Shown one piece after another: positions 1 through 7,978 of a stretch of 33,280 bases of DNA. Each line of letters starts with the position of its first letter. The stretch's first letter is position 1. Both the position numbers and the translations under genes were made by a program. The notes below the pieces were generated by a model. The model saw nothing but the letters and a program-made list of their open reading frames with translations, had not been told where the DNA came from and searched no databases. This DNA comes from a virus: IMG/VR virus record IMGVR_UViG_3300045999_002064, positions 1-33,280 of that record, one strand, 5' to 3'.

Positions 1-10
1 TGAATCGGCG

Positions 11-376
11 ATGTACGGCCCGGAGAATCCGGCGCTGCCCAATACGGGATTTTGGCGTGAGATGGCCAAGGAGTGGGATGTGCCGGTGGAGGCCGCGAAG
101 ATGTCGCGCTGCGGTAACTGCGCCGCCTTTGACCGCGAGCCGAAGATGCTGCAGTGCATCGCCCAGGGCATGGGTGAGGGCAGCGGCGACCCGTGGTCGG
201 CCATCAAGGCGGGCGACTTGGGCTACTGCGAGATCTTTGACTTCAAGTGCGCCGCCTCGCGTACCTGCCGCGCCTGGATTGCGATGGACGAGGGCGAAGA
301 AGGCGAGTACGAAGAGGGCGAGGACGACAGCGAGGAATACGGTAAACCCATGATGGAGGGCGACGATGAAAGCTAA
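11..376 (+). CDS. Conserved Cys-rich phage protein, function unknown
   Basis: A 121-residue protein with six or more cysteines in the middle: CGNC near residues 34-37, then single cysteines, then a block around GYCEIFDFKCAASRTC. The tail is very acidic (EGEEGEYEEGEDDSEE). The spacing looks like a metal- or Fe-S-binding small domain, and I recall similar proteins just ahead of portal genes in other aquatic phages, but the job is not known to me. The reading frame is open to the left edge of the window, so the true start may lie upstream of the ATG used here. The gene overlaps the next one by 11 bases, which suggests coupled translation in the head-gene operon. Confidence 0.75.
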   Translation: MYGPENPALPNTGFWREMAKEWDVPVEAAKMSRCGNCAAFDREPKMLQCIAQGMGEGSGDPWSAIKAGDLGYCEIFDFKCAASRTCRAWIAMDEGEEGEYEEGEDDSEEYGKPMMEGDDES

Positions 377-521
377 ACCTGCTGGCTTGTATGCCAACAT
401 CGCGGCCAAGCGTGAACGTATTAAGGCTGGCTCTGGCGAGAAGATGCGCAAACCCGGCACGCCTGGCGCGCCGACGGCGAAGTCTTTTAAGCTGGCCGCC
501 AAGACCGCGAAGAAGAAGTGA
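366..521 (+). CDS. Small basic conserved phage protein (51 aa)
   Basis: A 51-residue, strongly basic protein beginning MKAKPAGLYANIAAKR and ending in TAKKK. The central KAGSGEKMRKPG and APTAKSFK segments are the hallmark of a small phage family I recognise from many head-gene clusters; its role is unknown. The ATG lies inside the end of the upstream gene and the TGA overlaps the GTG start of the downstream glycosyltransferase (GTGA), so the three genes are likely translated together. The high Lys/Arg content fits nucleic-acid binding or a virion-packaged peptide, but that is inference. Confidence 0.8.
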   Translation: MKAKPAGLYANIAAKRERIKAGSGEKMRKPGTPGAPTAKSFKLAAKTAKKK

Positions 522-1219
522 GTCCGGCGATTGTCGTGTCCAGCGTGAGCGGGCGGTGCTTGCCCGTCATGCTGGCTAGTTGCCGCGAGTACGCGCCTGC
601 GGCCAAGGTGTATCTGCGCACACCCGTAGATGCCCGTAAATACGATGTATATCGGCAGCTTCGCGGCCCTGCGCGCTCGTTTGGCGCCGATTACAACGAC
701 GTGATCGACGCCGCGTTTGCCGATGGCCACAAGGCTGTCGTGGTGGCTAATGATGACGTGGTGCTCACGCCGACCAGTTACGAGCATTTGCTCGAGGACG
801 TGATGACGCTGCAGGAGGAAGTGGGCGAGCCGATTGGCTGGGTGTGCGCTCGCTGCGATGCGTCGCGTCCGATGCAGAACATTCGCAGCAATCCGTTTAA
901 CCAGGATCTGAACTATTTTCGTTTCCCGTGGGAGGATTGCATTGCCCCGATGCAGGTGATTTCGCCTATATTCGGATACATCTCGCGGGCTGCTTGGGAG
1001 GTGGTGAAGTTTCCGCCGCTAAATTGGTACTCCGATGATGTGCACTGTCAGGACCTCGAGGCGGCGGGTTTTAAGCACTTTCTGTCTCGCTCTTATGTGC
1101 ATCATGTGGGGTCGCAGTCCACGGGTATGGATGGTCAGGCGCTGACGCTAGCGGCGGTGCCTTGGATCCGGGCCAATCGCCCGGAGTATGCGAATGCCTG
1201 GTTTGGGGTGGAGCAATGA
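518..1219 (+). CDS. Glycosyltransferase-like protein (GT-A type)
   Basis: A 233-residue protein with the layout of a GT-A glycosyltransferase. An N-terminal strand (PAIVVSSVSGRC) is followed by VVVANDDVVLTP near residues 75-86, which carries the Asp pair usually needed for metal and nucleotide-sugar binding. Near residues 174-197 lies WYSDDVHCQDLEAAGF followed by SYVHHVGSQS, similar to the catalytic acid and His-containing end of family-2-like enzymes. The start is GTG, overlapping the TGA of the upstream gene. Phage enzymes of this kind may decorate virion proteins or host surface sugars; the substrate cannot be read from sequence. A second, different glycosyltransferase lies at 6277-6936. 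Confidence 0.75.
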   Translation: MSPAIVVSSVSGRCLPVMLASCREYAPAAKVYLRTPVDARKYDVYRQLRGPARSFGADYNDVIDAAFADGHKAVVVANDDVVLTPTSYEHLLEDVMTLQEEVGEPIGWVCARCDASRPMQNIRSNPFNQDLNYFRFPWEDCIAPMQVISPIFGYISRAAWEVVKFPPLNWYSDDVHCQDLEAAGFKHFLSRSYVHHVGSQSTGMDGQALTLAAVPWIRANRPEYANAWFGVEQ

Positions 1220-1470
1220 CTGTAAAACGCGGTAACGAGGTTTTTGCTGGCTATAACAAGCCCAAGCGCACGCCAGGTCACGCCACCAAGTCCCACGCTG
1301 TGCTGGCAAAATCGGGCGACGAGGTCAAGCTGGTGCGCTTTGGTCAGCAGGGCGTGAAGGGTTCGCCCGAGGGCACTGCGCGCAATGATGCGTTTAAGGC
1401 TCGGCACGCGCAGAACATTGCCAAGGGCAAAATGAGCGCGGCGTACTGGGCCAATAAAGTGAAATGGTAG
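1216..1470 (+). CDS. Small conserved basic phage protein (84 aa, DUF6321-like)
   Basis: An 84-residue Lys-rich protein. It contains YNKPKRTPGHATKSHAVLAK, VKLVRFGQQGVKGSP and a final KGKMSAAYWANKVKW block, which together match a small family found beside portal genes in many phages (I believe DUF6321, not verified). The function is unknown. The ATG at 1216 overlaps the previous TGA (ATGA) and is preceded by a GGAG ribosome site, so it is preferred over the longer frame that begins inside the glycosyltransferase. The next gene, the portal, starts 4 bases after its stop. Confidence 0.8.
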   Translation: MTVKRGNEVFAGYNKPKRTPGHATKSHAVLAKSGDEVKLVRFGQQGVKGSPEGTARNDAFKARHAQNIAKGKMSAAYWANKVKW

Positions 1471-1474
1471 GGAT

Positions 1475-3670
1475 ATGAATCAAGACGAAATGCCGATTTC
1501 CGTGGATGTCGCAGCCCCCGAGGCGATGGACGACGCCGAGCTGCAATCAATCCTTAACGGCGAGCTAACGGACGCTGTTTCCTATATTGATTCGGACATT
1601 TCGCCGATTCGCGCAAAAGGGACCGAATACTACCGGGGCGATCCGTTTGGCAACGAAGAAGACGGCCGCTCGCAAGTGGTGGCGATGGAGGTGCGCGACA
1701 CGGTCTCGGCGATGATGCCTAGCCTGATGCGCGTGTTCTTCTCGTCCGAGAACGTGGTCGAGTATATCCCCCGCGGGCCGGAGGACGAGTCCGGCGCCCA
1801 GCAGGCCACGGACTACGCCAATTACGTCTTTTCTGCCGATAACAATGGCTTTATGCAGTCCTATGCGATCTTTAAGGACGCATTGGTTCGCAAGTGCGGC
1901 ATCGCAAAATACTGGTGGGAAGAGACCGCCGAGGTACGGATCGAGGATTATTCGGGCCTAGACGACGCCACGGTGCAGATGCTGATGGCCGAAGACGCCG
2001 AGGTGAAGGTTGTCGTCTCGTATCCTGACCCGGCCATCTCCGAGGCCATGATTGCCGAGGCGCAGATGCAGGCCGCCGAGGCTGGTGTGGCGCCTCCGCC
2101 CATGCCGATGCTGCACGATGTGCAGATCAAGCGCGTCCTGCGCGACGGGCGCATCCGCATCATGGCCGTGCCGCCCGAGGAGCTGATCATTGACCGGCGC
2201 GCTCGCTCGTTTGAAGAGGCCGGGATCATCGCCCACCGCCAGATGCTCACCGTCGGCGAGCTGCTGCAGATGGGCTACGACATGGACGAGATTGAGCCGA
2301 ATATCTCTTCGACCGATCTGGACACTAACGACGAATATTTGGCGCGCCAGCCGCTGTCCACCACAATGGGATCGAATGATTCCATGAACCCGATGCAGCG
2401 CCGGCTGCTGTACGTTGAGGCGTATGTGCGCGTGGACTATGACGGCGACGGCCTGCCTGAGCTGCGTAAGCTGTGCTGCATGGGATCGTCGTACAAGATG
2501 GTTCGCAACCTGCCGGCGTCTTACATTCCCTTCGTCGATTTCCCGTTTGACCCTGAGCCGCACACCTCGCCCATTGAGGCGATGAGCGTGTTTGACATTA
2601 CGCACGACATCCAAGAGATCAAGTCGCAGGTTCTGCGTAACACTTTGGATTCGCTGGCGCAGTCGATCCACCCGCGCACCGCGGTTGTCGAGGGCCAGGT
2701 CAACATTGACGACGTCCTGAACAACGAGACGGGAGCCGTCATTCGTATGCGTGCCCCCGGCATGGTGCAGCCTTTGGCGCAGCCCTTCGTGGGCCAGGCC
2801 GGCTACTCGATGCTCGAGTACATGGACCAGGTCAAGGAAGACCGCACCGGCATGAGCAAGGCCGCGATGGGTCTGAATGCCGACGCGCTGCAGTCTTCCA
2901 CCAAGGCGGCCGTGGCGGCCACGATCAGCGCTTCGCAGTCGCGGCTGGAGCTGACGGCGCGCATCATGGCCGAGGGCATGAAGAAGCTCTTTAAGGGCAT
3001 TTTGTTCCTGCTGACCACGCACCAGGACAAGCCGCGCATGGTGCGCCTGCGCAATCAGTGGGTTCAGATTGACCCGCGCGCCTGGGATGCGTCGATGGAT
3101 GTGTCGGTCAACATCGGCCTGGGTGGCGGCGACGTGAATGACCGTTTGCAGACCCTCACGATGATCTCGCAGATGCAAAAGGCGATTGTTGACCAGTACG
3201 GGCTGATGAATCCGCTGGTGACGCCGCAGATGTACTCGCGCACGCTGCAGAAAATGGTCGAGCTGTCTGGCTTTAAGGATGCCTCGCAGTATTTCAACCA
3301 GATCCCGGCGGACTTTCAGATCCCGCAGGAGCCGCCCAAGCCCACCCCCGAGGAGGTGCTGGCGCAGGTGCAGGCCGAGTCCATCCAAGCCGACATCCAG
3401 AAGAAAGCGGCTGAGTTGGAATTGAAGCGCCAGCAGATGATGCGCGACGATGATTACCGCCGCGACCAGATGGCGCAAGACTACCTATTGAAAAAATACG
3501 AATTGGAATTAAAGTACGGCACCCAGATCAGCAACGCGGAACTAATGGCCGCGCAGAATCTGGACCGTGAGGCAATGCGTTCGCAGACGGCAATGGTGCA
3601 GTCTGCGATGCAGGCAGCTCAGGCACCGCAAATGCCTGTACCCATCAACCTTAACGGAATGGCTCAATGA
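1475..3670 (+). CDS. Portal protein
   Basis: A 731-residue protein that forms the dodecameric DNA entry ring at one capsid vertex. The N-terminal half has the typical portal start (RSQVVAMEVRDTVSAMMPSL) and a long segment before the core (DITHDIQEIKSQVLRNTLDSL, residues about 370-390) that reads as portal stem and wing. EDRTGMSKAAMGLNADALQ is a conserved portal motif. The last 120 residues are a charged, Gln-rich coiled coil (AELELKRQQMMRDD), as in P22-like portals with a long C-terminal barrel. The size agrees with that class. It lies directly before a small helical protein, scaffold and capsid, the standard order. Its stop overlaps the next start (ATGA). Confidence 0.93.
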   Translation: MNQDEMPISVDVAAPEAMDDAELQSILNGELTDAVSYIDSDISPIRAKGTEYYRGDPFGNEEDGRSQVVAMEVRDTVSAMMPSLMRVFFSSENVVEYIPRGPEDESGAQQATDYANYVFSADNNGFMQSYAIFKDALVRKCGIAKYWWEETAEVRIEDYSGLDDATVQMLMAEDAEVKVVVSYPDPAISEAMIAEAQMQAAEAGVAPPPMPMLHDVQIKRVLRDGRIRIMAVPPEELIIDRRARSFEEAGIIAHRQMLTVGELLQMGYDMDEIEPNISSTDLDTNDEYLARQPLSTTMGSNDSMNPMQRRLLYVEAYVRVDYDGDGLPELRKLCCMGSSYKMVRNLPASYIPFVDFPFDPEPHTSPIEAMSVFDITHDIQEIKSQVLRNTLDSLAQSIHPRTAVVEGQVNIDDVLNNETGAVIRMRAPGMVQPLAQPFVGQAGYSMLEYMDQVKEDRTGMSKAAMGLNADALQSSTKAAVAATISASQSRLELTARIMAEGMKKLFKGILFLLTTHQDKPRMVRLRNQWVQIDPRAWDASMDVSVNIGLGGGDVNDRLQTLTMISQMQKAIVDQYGLMNPLVTPQMYSRTLQKMVELSGFKDASQYFNQIPADFQIPQEPPKPTPEEVLAQVQAESIQADIQKKAAELELKRQQMMRDDDYRRDQMAQDYLLKKYELELKYGTQISNAELMAAQNLDREAMRSQTAMVQSAMQAAQAPQMPVPINLNGMAQ

Positions 3671-3924
3671 CGGATGAAGAGTTAGTAAGGAAAGGACGTA
3701 AGGCGCAGCAGCTAATGGAGGATGAGACCCTCGCTGCTGCCCTTACAAAATTGGAGAACGATCAGGTTTGGCTGTTTAAGTCAACGCGAGCAGAGGAGAC
3801 GGCAAAGCGCGAGCAATGCTGGTCGATGCTGCGAGCGATTGAGAATTTAAAGACTGAGCTGACAAAGGTGATCGATAACGGCAAGGTAGCGCAGCGCGCT
3901 ATCGAACGTGTTCAAAAGAAATAA
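3667..3924 (+). CDS. Small helical protein between portal and scaffold
   Basis: An 85-residue, charged, all-helical protein (MTDEELVRKGRKAQQLMEDE at the start, then QVWLFKSTRAEETAKREQCW). The FxSTxxEExxxRExxW pattern recurs in small proteins between portal and scaffold genes of phages with this capsid type. I do not know a proven function; a role in assembly is likely from position. It is coupled to the portal by a 4-base overlap and followed by the scaffold after 15 bases that carry an AAGGAAAG ribosome site. Confidence 0.75.
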   Translation: MTDEELVRKGRKAQQLMEDETLAAALTKLENDQVWLFKSTRAEETAKREQCWSMLRAIENLKTELTKVIDNGKVAQRAIERVQKK

Positions 3925-3939
3925 GGAAAGATTAAACCA

Positions 3940-4941
3940 ATGAATGCACCAACGCCCCAGGCAAGTGCGCCATCTGGCCCCCTGAATATGGACCAAGCGG
4001 TCCAAGCACTCGCAGCAATATTGCCTGAAGAAGGACAACAAGACGGCGGCGAGACGCAGGAGTCACAACCTCAAGATGAGGATGTGACCGCGGCAGTAGT
4101 TGATGAATCGCTGGACATTGAAGACGGGTCCCCCGAAGAAGCTCCTACTGATCAACCTGAGTTAGAAGAAGACACCCAGGACGAGGCAAAGCCCGAGATT
4201 TTCACCGTCAAGGTTGACGGTAAGGAAGTCGAGGTCACCTTGGACGAACTCCAGAAGGGCTATTCAAGGACCCAGGATTACACCCGAAAGACCCAGCAGG
4301 TCGCCGAGGCGCGTAAAGCTGCCGAAGCTGAACTGCAGGCGATTCGGGCCGAGCGCGAGCAATATGCTCAGTTGTTAGGTGCGTTAAGTGAGCAAGTAAA
4401 GACCGCTGCCGATCCGAAGATCGACTGGGATCGCCTCTACAACGAGGACCCCATCGAATACGTTCGCCAGCGTGAGGTGATGCGAGAGAACCGGGAAAAG
4501 GCTGCAGCTATTCAGGCCGAACAGCAGCGGCTTGCCGAGATCTCGCAAAAGGAGCAGATGGAGCAGTTTCAGGCTGTGAAGGCCAAAGAGTCTGATGCGC
4601 TCCTCGAGGCTTTGCCGGCGTGGAAAGATCCCGCGAAGGCTAAAGCTGAGAAAGCTATGCTCGTTGAATTCGGTCAGAAGATGGGATTCACACCTCAAGA
4701 GTTGGGCAACATTTACGACCACCGGGTGGTCTTGGCGCTGCGTAAAGCGGCGCTGTATGACCAGATGCAGGCCAAGCGCCAAGGCATCAAACCCGTCGTT
4801 AACAACGGGCCTAAACCTGCCAAGCCTGGTGCAGCAGGTCGGGTATCTCAAATGAGCGATAGCGCTCGCGCAACCCAGCGTCTCGCAAAGACTGGTCGCG
4901 TCCAAGACGCGGCCTCCGCAATTGAACTTTTATTGAGGTAA
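3940..4941 (+). CDS. Capsid scaffolding protein
   Basis: A 333-residue acidic protein that guides procapsid assembly and is then removed. The first 90 residues are Gln/Glu/Asp-rich and probably disordered. Residues about 88-115 hold FTVKVDGKEVEVTLDELQKG followed by YSRTQDYTRKTQ, the signature of this scaffold family. A long coiled coil follows (AEARKAAEAELQAIRAERE) up to about residue 215. The basic C-terminal part after KQGIKPV probably contacts the capsid protein. It ends 4 bases before the capsid gene. No protease gene is visible nearby, so removal without cleavage is possible. Confidence 0.92.
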   Translation: MNAPTPQASAPSGPLNMDQAVQALAAILPEEGQQDGGETQESQPQDEDVTAAVVDESLDIEDGSPEEAPTDQPELEEDTQDEAKPEIFTVKVDGKEVEVTLDELQKGYSRTQDYTRKTQQVAEARKAAEAELQAIRAEREQYAQLLGALSEQVKTAADPKIDWDRLYNEDPIEYVRQREVMRENREKAAAIQAEQQRLAEISQKEQMEQFQAVKAKESDALLEALPAWKDPAKAKAEKAMLVEFGQKMGFTPQELGNIYDHRVVLALRKAALYDQMQAKRQGIKPVVNNGPKPAKPGAAGRVSQMSDSARATQRLAKTGRVQDAASAIELLLR

Positions 4942-4945
4942 CAAA

Positions 4946-5911
4946 ATGGCAATCGTCACTAATACCTTCACCACCTACTCTGCCAAGGGTATCCGTGAAG
5001 ACCTGAGCAACGTTATCACCAACATTGCTCCCGAAGAGACCCCCTTCATGTCGAACATTGGTCGCGAGAACGTGACCAACACTCTGTATGAGTGGCAGAC
5101 CGACACGCTCGCCGCCGCCGCTGCTAACTCGCAGCTGGAAGGTGACGACGTCACGTCGTTCGACGCTGTGGTGGCTACCGTGCGTCTGCAGAACTATGCG
5201 CAGATCTCCCGCAAGACTATCGTCCTGTCCAACACTGAAGAAGTGGTGAACAAGGCCGGCCGTCGCTCGGAAGTCGCGTATCAGATCGCCAAGCGCTCGG
5301 CCGAGCTGAAGCGTGACCAAGAGTTCTCGATGCTGAACAACGCTGGCACTACCTCTGGTAGCACCACCGCTGCTCGCACGACTGCTTCGCTGCAGGCGTT
5401 CATCAAGACCAACGTCGATTTCGACACCACCAACGGCGTGAACCCCACCTACACGACCCTGCCCACGCTGGGTCGCACTGATGGCACCGTTCGCACCTTC
5501 ACCGAGACCATCCTGAAGAACGTGATTCAGAAGGTCTGGACCGCTGGCGGCACCCCGAAGATCCTGATGACCGGCCCGGTCAACAAGCAGCGCGTCTCTG
5601 GCTTCGCCGGTATCGCCTCTTCGCGTTTCAACGTTGACGGCGGCGCTCGTCCTGCCACCATCATTGGCGCGGCTGACATCTATGTGTCGGACTTCGGCAA
5701 CGTGAACGTCGTGCCTAACCGCTTCCAGCGCGAGCGTGACGCTTTCGTGATCGATCCCGATTACGCAAAGATGGTTGTTCTGCGTCCTTACCAACAAGTC
5801 GAACTCGCCAAGACCGGCGACGCTGAGAAGCGTATGCTGATCGTCGAGTGGGGCCTGAAGGTTCTGGCTGAGAACGCCCACGGTCTGGCCGCAGACCTGG
5901 TGACCTCCTAA
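4946..5911 (+). CDS. Major capsid protein (SU10/DUF5309 type)
   Basis: A 321-residue HK97-fold capsid protein. The N-terminal FTTYSAKGIREDLSNVI and the following NIAPEETPFMSNIGRENV are the conserved start of the DUF5309 (SU10-type) family. GRRSEVAYQIAKRSAELKRD forms the long spine helix, and RFQRERDAFVIDPDYAK with the final VEWGLKVLAENAHG are the conserved C-terminal strands. No long prohead-binding extension precedes it, which fits a separate scaffold gene. Codon use is strongly biased to C-ending codons compared with neighbours, as expected for the most abundant virion protein. A strong terminator follows within 11 bases of the stop. Confidence 0.93.
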   Translation: MAIVTNTFTTYSAKGIREDLSNVITNIAPEETPFMSNIGRENVTNTLYEWQTDTLAAAAANSQLEGDDVTSFDAVVATVRLQNYAQISRKTIVLSNTEEVVNKAGRRSEVAYQIAKRSAELKRDQEFSMLNNAGTTSGSTTAARTTASLQAFIKTNVDFDTTNGVNPTYTTLPTLGRTDGTVRTFTETILKNVIQKVWTAGGTPKILMTGPVNKQRVSGFAGIASSRFNVDGGARPATIIGAADIYVSDFGNVNVVPNRFQRERDAFVIDPDYAKMVVLRPYQQVELAKTGDAEKRMLIVEWGLKVLAENAHGLAADLVTS

Positions 5912-5921
5912 TCGGAGCAAG

Positions 5922-5950
5922 AGGGACCAGGGAAACCTGGTCCCTTTTTT
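5922..5950 (+). terminator. Intrinsic terminator after the capsid gene
   Basis: A perfect 10-bp stem AGGGACCAGG / CCTGGTCCCT (5922-5931 and 5936-5945) closes a GAAA tetraloop and runs into six T (5945-5950). It sits 11 bases after the capsid stop, so it should cap the capsid message and reduce transcription of the downstream tail genes. Confidence 0.95.
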
Positions 5951-5965
5951 AACGACTTCTTTAAT

Positions 5966-6280
5966 ATGACTAACTCAAAACTGTTCGACATTAATAAGGA
6001 CCTGGGGATTACCCGGACGTGGCATTACGACGAAGAGAAAGACGAAGCAACGATCCAGACGCAGCAAGATGTGTCCGCGATCATTGAAGAGAACAAGCAA
6101 GAATTTAATCAGGTGGATGAGCGCGCACGCTGGGGCGAATGGTCTCGCGTGGCGTCGATTCCGCTGAGTCTGTATTACCAGCTCAAGGCCGAGGGCAAGC
6201 TTGAGGACGAGGCGTACATGAAGCGCTGGCTCAACGATCCCGAAAATCGTCACTTCCGCGTGCGGCCGGGGCAGGTATGA
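5966..6280 (+). CDS. Conserved phage protein after capsid, function unknown
   Basis: A 104-residue acidic protein. The end, YMKRWLNDPENRHFRVRPGQV, matches a motif (WLNDP..R.FR.RPG) found in a small phage family next to capsid or adaptor genes; no function is established to my knowledge. The start lies 15 bases after the terminator hairpin and has no Shine-Dalgarno sequence (the upstream bases are pyrimidine/A-rich), so translation may be weak. It overlaps the following glycosyltransferase by 4 bases (ATGA). Confidence 0.75.
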   Translation: MTNSKLFDINKDLGITRTWHYDEEKDEATIQTQQDVSAIIEENKQEFNQVDERARWGEWSRVASIPLSLYYQLKAEGKLEDEAYMKRWLNDPENRHFRVRPGQV

Positions 6281-6936
6281 AGACGAACTACATAGCTGTC
6301 TGCACGCCTGCGCGTGACATGGTGCATACCATGTTCACCTATGACCTGGTCAATATGGTGTGCCACCACACGCTGACGACCAACGATGCGATTTCGCTGA
6401 AGATCTCCGAGGGTACGCTGATCGCTAACCAGCGCGCCGAGCTGTCGCTGGATGCGATGCGCGAAGGCTGCTCGCACCTGCTGTTTGTGGATTCGGATAT
6501 GCGTTTCCCGCAGGACATGATCGGCCGTCTGTTGGCGCACGATCTGGACATCGTGGCGGCCAACTGCGCCAGGCGCAGGATGCCAACCGGCCCGACGGCG
6601 CAGATCTACAAAGAAAACGGCGACCGCGAGCTGGTCTGGTCAATGCCTGAGAGCACGGGGCTGCAGGAGATTGGCTCGGTTGGGATGGGCGTAATGCTCA
6701 TTAAGGCTGACGTCTTTAAGGGTCTGTCCGAGCCGTGGTACGAGACGCCGTGGCGTAGCGACAAACGTGGCTACATTGGCGAAGACGTTTTCTTTTGCAA
6801 CAAGGCTCGGGCGGCTGGATTTAAAATCTGGATTGATCACGATGTGTCGAAGGAAATCGGCCACGTCGGCACGTTTGAATACAAGCACGAGCACACCTGG
6901 ATCGTGAAGGATCTAGAGAAGGAAAAGGCGCCCTAA
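6277..6936 (+). CDS. Glycosyltransferase (GT-A fold)
   Basis: A 219-residue glycosyltransferase-like protein. It starts YIAVCTPARDMVHTMF, the substrate-binding strand. HLLFVDSDMRFP at about residues 68-79 carries the DSD metal/nucleotide-sugar motif. GYIGEDVFFCNKARAAGF at about residues 168-185 contains the ED acid pair, and IGHVG near residue 197 the closing His. This is the family often seen beside phage structural genes. It probably modifies a virion protein or a host polymer; the sugar is not predictable. It is not a close copy of the enzyme at 518-1219, which has a different N-terminal half. It is coupled by overlap to genes on both sides. Confidence 0.85.
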   Translation: MKTNYIAVCTPARDMVHTMFTYDLVNMVCHHTLTTNDAISLKISEGTLIANQRAELSLDAMREGCSHLLFVDSDMRFPQDMIGRLLAHDLDIVAANCARRRMPTGPTAQIYKENGDRELVWSMPESTGLQEIGSVGMGVMLIKADVFKGLSEPWYETPWRSDKRGYIGEDVFFCNKARAAGFKIWIDHDVSKEIGHVGTFEYKHEHTWIVKDLEKEKAP

Positions 6937-7559
6937 TGGCACTGTCAACGTACACGGAACTCAAGGCGTCGGTGGCCGACTGGCTTAACCGCACCGATCT
7001 GACCAGCGTCATCCCGGACTTTATTGCTCTGGCTGAAGCGCAGATCGAGCGCACGCTGCGCACGCGCCAGATGATTGTGCGCGCCACGGCGTCGATTGAT
7101 ACCGAGTACAGCGCGGTGCCCGCCGATTTCCTCGAGACTAAGTCGATCAAGCTGAACACGAATCCCGTAACGGCGCTTACGTTTGAATCTGTCGATGCAC
7201 TTGATAGTCTTAAATCTACAACTTATATTTCTGCGGGCAAACCCCAGTATTTCAGCATTGTCGGCGGTCAGGTCCGGGTGCTGCCGGTGCCCGATAGCAC
7301 CTATACCGCAGAGCTGATTTACTACGCTAAGCTGTCCAAGTTGTCGGGTAGCAATGCGACGAATTGGCTTTTGACGCAAGCCCCGGACGTGTACCTTTAT
7401 GGCTCACTGATGCAGGCCGCGCCTTACCTTAAGGATGATTCGCGGGTGGCGGTTTGGGCGGCGATCTACACCCGCGGCCTTGAGGAGCTGCAGATTGCAG
7501 ATGATCGCGGAGCAACGTCTGGCGGCTCCATAATGATGCGTGCCAGGACTTTTGGATAA
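6936..7559 (+). CDS. Head-tail adaptor protein
   Basis: A 207-residue protein with the N-terminal pattern YTELKASVADWLNRTDLTSVIPDFIALAEAQIERTLR typical of phage adaptor (SU10-adaptor/gp6-like) proteins, which form the ring between portal and tail. YSAVPADFLETKSIKLN and IVGGQVRVLPVPDSTYTAEL form the beta-rich middle, and the C-terminal helices (LYGSLMQAAPYLKDDSR) complete the family pattern. The start codon overlaps the previous stop (TAATG). Size and position after the capsid agree with the assignment. Confidence 0.88.
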   Translation: MALSTYTELKASVADWLNRTDLTSVIPDFIALAEAQIERTLRTRQMIVRATASIDTEYSAVPADFLETKSIKLNTNPVTALTFESVDALDSLKSTTYISAGKPQYFSIVGGQVRVLPVPDSTYTAELIYYAKLSKLSGSNATNWLLTQAPDVYLYGSLMQAAPYLKDDSRVAVWAAIYTRGLEELQIADDRGATSGGSIMMRARTFG

Positions 7560-7572
7560 AGGAGTTTTTTAA

Positions 7573-7971
7573 ATGTCATCGTTTACCGACTACACCGAGA
7601 ACCTGGTTCTCAATTGGCTGTTGACCACCAACAGCGCCACCCGTCCTACCGCCTGGTATGTGGGTCTTTTTACTGCCGCCCCGTCCGATACGGGTGGCGG
7701 CACTGAGGTCTCTGGCAACGGCTATGCGCGTGTCGCAACCGGCACGATTAACGTGTCCGGCACGTCGCCCACAAACGCAACAAACGCAGCGGCGATTGAA
7801 TTCGCTGCAGCCTCTGGCGGCAACTGGGGTTCGATTGGCTGGGCTGCGATTTTCGACGCCTCCACCGGCGGCAATATGCTGGCATGGGCTGCGTTGTCTA
7901 CCGCACGCACCATCAACGACGGCGACGTGCTGCGTATCCCGGCCGGCGATCTGGACGTCACCTTGACGTAA
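7573..7971 (+). CDS. Putative tail fibre/virion surface protein
   Basis: A 132-residue protein, Thr/Ala/Gly-rich and probably all beta. WYVGLFTAAPSDTGGGTEVSGNGYARVA is the conserved core of small phage fibre-type proteins that I associate with the mycobacteriophage Gp80-like family. It has no catalytic motif. A strong AAGGAG ribosome site lies 8 bases before the ATG, unlike most neighbours, suggesting high expression. It is followed after 7 bases by the repeat-rich protein. Confidence 0.65.
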   Translation: MSSFTDYTENLVLNWLLTTNSATRPTAWYVGLFTAAPSDTGGGTEVSGNGYARVATGTINVSGTSPTNATNAAAIEFAAASGGNWGSIGWAAIFDASTGGNMLAWAALSTARTINDGDVLRIPAGDLDVTLT

Positions 7972-7978
7972 TCCGCAA

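Noticed and set aside
1958-3478. A 506-codon open frame on the minus strand opposite the portal gene.
   Set aside because: It is the mirror of a high-GC, codon-biased gene: His/Arg/Leu-rich, no family motif, no ribosome site. The portal on the plus strand explains the region.
4811-5920. A 369-codon minus-strand frame opposite the capsid gene.
   Set aside because: Shadow of the strongly biased capsid codons; it also covers the terminator and the scaffold end, and has no recognisable domain.
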